This document shows positions 61,062-64,000 of a stretch of 64,000 bases of DNA, piece by piece. The stretch comes from an uncultured Verrucomicrobiota bacterium (GTDB lineage Bacteria; Verrucomicrobiota; Verrucomicrobiia; Verrucomicrobiales; Verrucomicrobiaceae): NCBI GenBank assembly GCA_903848465.1, contig CAINGK010000122.1:1-64000 (forward strand), written 5' to 3'. The position numbers were made by a program, and so were the translations under genes. The notes under the pieces are model-generated. The model had not been told where the DNA came from and searched no databases. It saw nothing but the letters and a program-made list of their open reading frames with translations. Position 1 is the first letter of the stretch. Each line of letters starts with the position of its first letter.

Positions 61062-62843
61062 ATGAAAAAGTGGACCCAAACTGAAATCGCTCAAACCAGC
61101 CACATCTGGTTTTCAATCTTCATTGCCGTCAATCTGATCAACCTGCCAAATCTCATCGCCTGCTTCACCCCCTGCCTGGCCTGGGTCTCGGTCAAGCTTT
61201 GGCTCTACAGCATGGCCCTCACCCTGCTGGCCTGCGTCTTCGGCCTGCGGGTCCGTCTCATGCTCTGGCTGGCAGTTCCTATCGTCTTGCTGGTCCCCGC
61301 CTGCCTAGCCAGCCTGTTCTCGATCCAGAGTCTGCCCACCACCTTCTTGATTCTCGCCCTGCTTGAAACCAACCCGACAGAGCTGTCAGCCTTGCAAGGT
61401 CAGGTGATTCTTGCGGGATTAGGCACACTGATACTGGTCATGTTCTATGTCTGGTTCGTCAAAACACGGGTGCCTGTAAGTTTGCGGCTGGGCACCACTG
61501 GCCGGGTGTTAGTCATCCTATCCCTGCTCTCTCCAGTCAGCTACGATTTGGTAGCGCATGGCCACGTGGTCGGCCTCGCCGGTATCAAACAACGCCTCCT
61601 GTCCACATTCCCATCATCGACTTTCTACAGCGCTTATGAGGCTTTTGATCTTCGAGACCGTGTTCAAAACCGCCGGGATTTGTTGGGAACCCTAGCCGTC
61701 AATCAAGAGCAGTCATTCCAAGATGAGACGAACCGCCAAGTTCACATGCTGGTGATCGGCGAAAGCGCTACCAAAAACTGCTTCGGACTCTATGGCTATG
61801 GCCGCCAAACCACCCCCCTGCTGGAACGCACCCAGGGGCTGCTGACCTTCCGCGATGTGTCCTGCACGGCCCCATGCACGCTGATCGCCGTCCCTTCATT
61901 GCTCACCGCTGCACCTCCAGGCAAATTGCTTGAAGCCACGCAGCAGGCCAGCCTCCTCACCGCCTACAAAAAGGCAGGCTTTCGCGTTTACTGGCTTTCA
62001 ACGCAAAAAAAACACGGCACTTATGACACCCTGACTTCCATCTTTTCTGCCGATGCGGATGAAGACCGCTTCATCAGTGGAAAATTCGACAACGACGGCA
62101 GAGGCGCTTACCAGACCGCCTGGGATGTCAGTTTGCTGCCCTTGGTGACGCGCCTTTTGCAACGCAATGAGTCCAAAGTGCTCTTTGTACTGCATACCAT
62201 CGGCAGTCATGGACCTTATCCTGTGCGCTATCCGCCTGAACTCGCTCGCTTCCCGGCAGACCCACAAGCGGCTATAAACGCTTTGTTTCGTATTTCGCTG
62301 GATGGAAATGGCAGTCCTCAGGAAATGGAACTCGCACAAAACTCCTATGACAACACCATCTGCGCCACGGACTTTCTGCTGGCCAATTTGATCAACGAAC
62401 TGAAGAAAGTAAAAGCCTCCTCTTGGTTCTATTATGTCTCCGACCACGGTGAAAACACCGCCACCGCCCGTTTTGGAAAATACATGCACGGCATTGTCAC
62501 TCGGCAAGTCGTTGAGGTTCCGATGCTCATATGGCTCTCTCCCGCCTACGAGCAGGCGCATGCAAACAAGCTTGCCGCTTTGAAGGCCAACCTCAACACC
62601 CCCTTCAGCGCCTCCTGCACCTTCCACACTTTGCTCGACATGGGCGGCTTATCCTGCCCGGACTTTAAGAAGGAGTGGAGCACGGCCTCCCCGCACTTTT
62701 CACCAGGCCCGCGCATGGTCTGTGACGCCAATGGGAATATCATCGACTACGACAAAAAGTTCCCTCCTCTGCAAGCGGCCAGCAAGGTGACACCACCCAT
62801 GGAAACTACCCGCAGCATAGCCACGGGCGCATCACGCCCCTGA
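61062..62843 (+). CDS. Phosphoethanolamine transferase-like membrane sulfatase-fold enzyme, paralogue 2
   Basis: Strong colinear similarity to 59211..61028 throughout (e.g. KKHGTYDTLTSIFSADADED). Confidence 0.87.
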   Translation: MKKWTQTEIAQTSHIWFSIFIAVNLINLPNLIACFTPCLAWVSVKLWLYSMALTLLACVFGLRVRLMLWLAVPIVLLVPACLASLFSIQSLPTTFLILALLETNPTELSALQGQVILAGLGTLILVMFYVWFVKTRVPVSLRLGTTGRVLVILSLLSPVSYDLVAHGHVVGLAGIKQRLLSTFPSSTFYSAYEAFDLRDRVQNRRDLLGTLAVNQEQSFQDETNRQVHMLVIGESATKNCFGLYGYGRQTTPLLERTQGLLTFRDVSCTAPCTLIAVPSLLTAAPPGKLLEATQQASLLTAYKKAGFRVYWLSTQKKHGTYDTLTSIFSADADEDRFISGKFDNDGRGAYQTAWDVSLLPLVTRLLQRNESKVLFVLHTIGSHGPYPVRYPPELARFPADPQAAINALFRISLDGNGSPQEMELAQNSYDNTICATDFLLANLINELKKVKASSWFYYVSDHGENTATARFGKYMHGIVTRQVVEVPMLIWLSPAYEQAHANKLAALKANLNTPFSASCTFHTLLDMGGLSCPDFKKEWSTASPHFSPGPRMVCDANGNIIDYDKKFPPLQAASKVTPPMETTRSIATGASRP

Positions 62844-62919
62844 TGCCACTTCAGGGCACATTGACAAGGCGTGAGTTCTGCTCGCCAACTCGACACAATC
62901 AGGCACATTCCCGCACCTC

Positions 62920-63357
62920 ATGAACTCATTCATCATGCCAGCGCTCCTGCTGTTCGGACTGTGCGCCGTTGCCAGCGCAGATGCGCCTCCCGGCAACCCC
63001 TCGCTCCCCCCGGCAGTGGTCATTCCGAAGGAAGTTCATGAAATCGCCCCTGAGCAGGTGGAACGCCAGCTCGTGGACCACCCCGACACGCTGATCATCG
63101 ACGTGCGGACCGAAGATGAGCGTCACACCCGGGGCGTCATTCTCAATGCCCTGAACTTCGACTACTTCCACGGTCAGAAGACGCTCGATGCCCTGGCCAA
63201 GCTGGACAAGACCAAGCCCTGCATCGTGTTCTGCGCCATCGGCGGCCGTGCGCAGTTCATCGCTGTGGAAATGCACAAACTCGGCTTTAAAAACATCCTC
63301 CTGCTGAAAGGCGGTTTCAATGCCTGGACTGCCAGCGGTCAGGCCGTGGCCAAATGA
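62920..63357 (+). CDS. Rhodanese-domain protein, exported
   Basis: Signal peptide; LIIDVRTEDERHTRGVILNALNFDY, CIVFCAIGGRAQFIA, GFNAW. Confidence 0.88.
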   Translation: MNSFIMPALLLFGLCAVASADAPPGNPSLPPAVVIPKEVHEIAPEQVERQLVDHPDTLIIDVRTEDERHTRGVILNALNFDYFHGQKTLDALAKLDKTKPCIVFCAIGGRAQFIAVEMHKLGFKNILLLKGGFNAWTASGQAVAK

Positions 63358-63361
63358 TGGC

Positions 63362-64000
63362 CTATCCTCCCTTTTTCATTTCCAGCTTCTCCCCACAGCG
63401 CATCACCCGAAACGGCTGCTCCAAGCGCCCGCAGGCGGTCACAAATTCATCCGGCGTCTCGGTGTTGAATTCGAACATGTCGTAATGGCAGGGCACCACG
63501 AGGCGCGCGCCGCCGACCTTGGCCAGTGCCGCCGCCTCGGTGCCATTGAGGTTTCCCGCCACCCGGCGCTCGGGTTTGTTGCCGTTGATGGGGAGGAGCA
63601 GCAGATCACAAGGATTCTCGCGCACCATCTTCACGATGTCTTCATGCCAGAGGGTGTCGCCGCTGTGGTAGATCGTGAATGGCCCGCACTTCACTAGAAA
63701 GCCTGTGTAGTGGCAGTTGTCATGCTCATCACGCAGCACCTCATTGTGTTTGGCAATGACTCCGCGCAGTTCCCACGCACCTTCGACATACACATCATGA
63801 TCCCCGATGCCGCAGTAGCTCACCGGGGCATCTCCCAGCCGCTTTCCCGCTTCGGGAATGATGGGGTGCGGCAGGTACAACCGGAAGCCCGGATTCGCCT
63901 CCGCCAGGGGGACCAGCGTAGCTCCGTCCAGATGATCGGTATGCACATGGCTAGCGGTCACGCGGCTGATGCCCGTGAGTTGGCGCGGGTCAATGCAGCG
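63362..64000 (-). CDS. MBL-fold metallohydrolase (UlaG-like), 5' end outside window
   Basis: SRVTASHVHTDHLDG, FTIYHSGDTLWHEDIV, LLPINGN; frame open to window edge. Confidence 0.85.
   Translation of the reverse strand, partial: RCIDPRQLTGISRVTASHVHTDHLDGATLVPLAEANPGFRLYLPHPIIPEAGKRLGDAPVSYCGIGDHDVYVEGAWELRGVIAKHNEVLRDEHDNCHYTGFLVKCGPFTIYHSGDTLWHEDIVKMVRENPCDLLLLPINGNKPERRVAGNLNGTEAAALAKVGGARLVVPCHYDMFEFNTETPDEFVTACGRLEQPFRVMRCGEKLEMKKGG

Overview
A GC-rich chromosomal window whose gene content points to the PVC superphylum, most likely Verrucomicrobia: a PVC-type heme-binding CxxCH protein, DUF1549/DUF1501 proteins, a Ser/Thr kinase with PEGA and FGE-sulfatase-like regions, and a complete Mla lipid-transport operon. 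Most of the window is ordinary chromosomal genes: a two-component system, an ABC exporter, zwf/opcA, msrB, ilvE, rnhA, a GH63-like glucosidase, ligA, a secretin, mlaEFDCA, moaC, and tandem phosphoethanolamine-transferase-like genes. I saw no rRNA, tRNA or CRISPR array. The unusual content is mainly non-coding. (1) A MITE-like repeat family (7.5, 21.5 and 36.5 kb) with ~35-bp terminal inverted repeats; one copy carries a nested 138-bp insertion, and a related short unit sits in frame inside the PVC-type gene at 19.8 kb. (2) Five copies of a GGGGATCA-TCT-TGATCCCC palindrome at three loci. (3) A lone integron-cassette-like unit at 24.85-25.37 kb: a GTTAGGC core, a small CxxC protein gene, and an attC-like site. 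(4) A ~0.8-kb hairpin-rich region at 43.07-43.88 kb, bounded by inverted CCTTCGTTTC/GAAACGAAGG motifs and containing a pseudoknot-like arrangement. (5) A RAYT-like transposase with an upstream deletion-derivative copy of its own 3' end. (6) Further dispersed repeat families at 40.7/54.8 kb, 0.1/16.3/46.2 kb and 42.1 kb. Protein-level curiosities include a degenerate pseudo-receiver, a toxin-antitoxin pair between zwf and opcA, a degenerate GxxExxY protein, and a hybrid histidine kinase that appears to have lost its sensor domain. All calls come from reading the sequence and supplied ORFs; no database search was possible.
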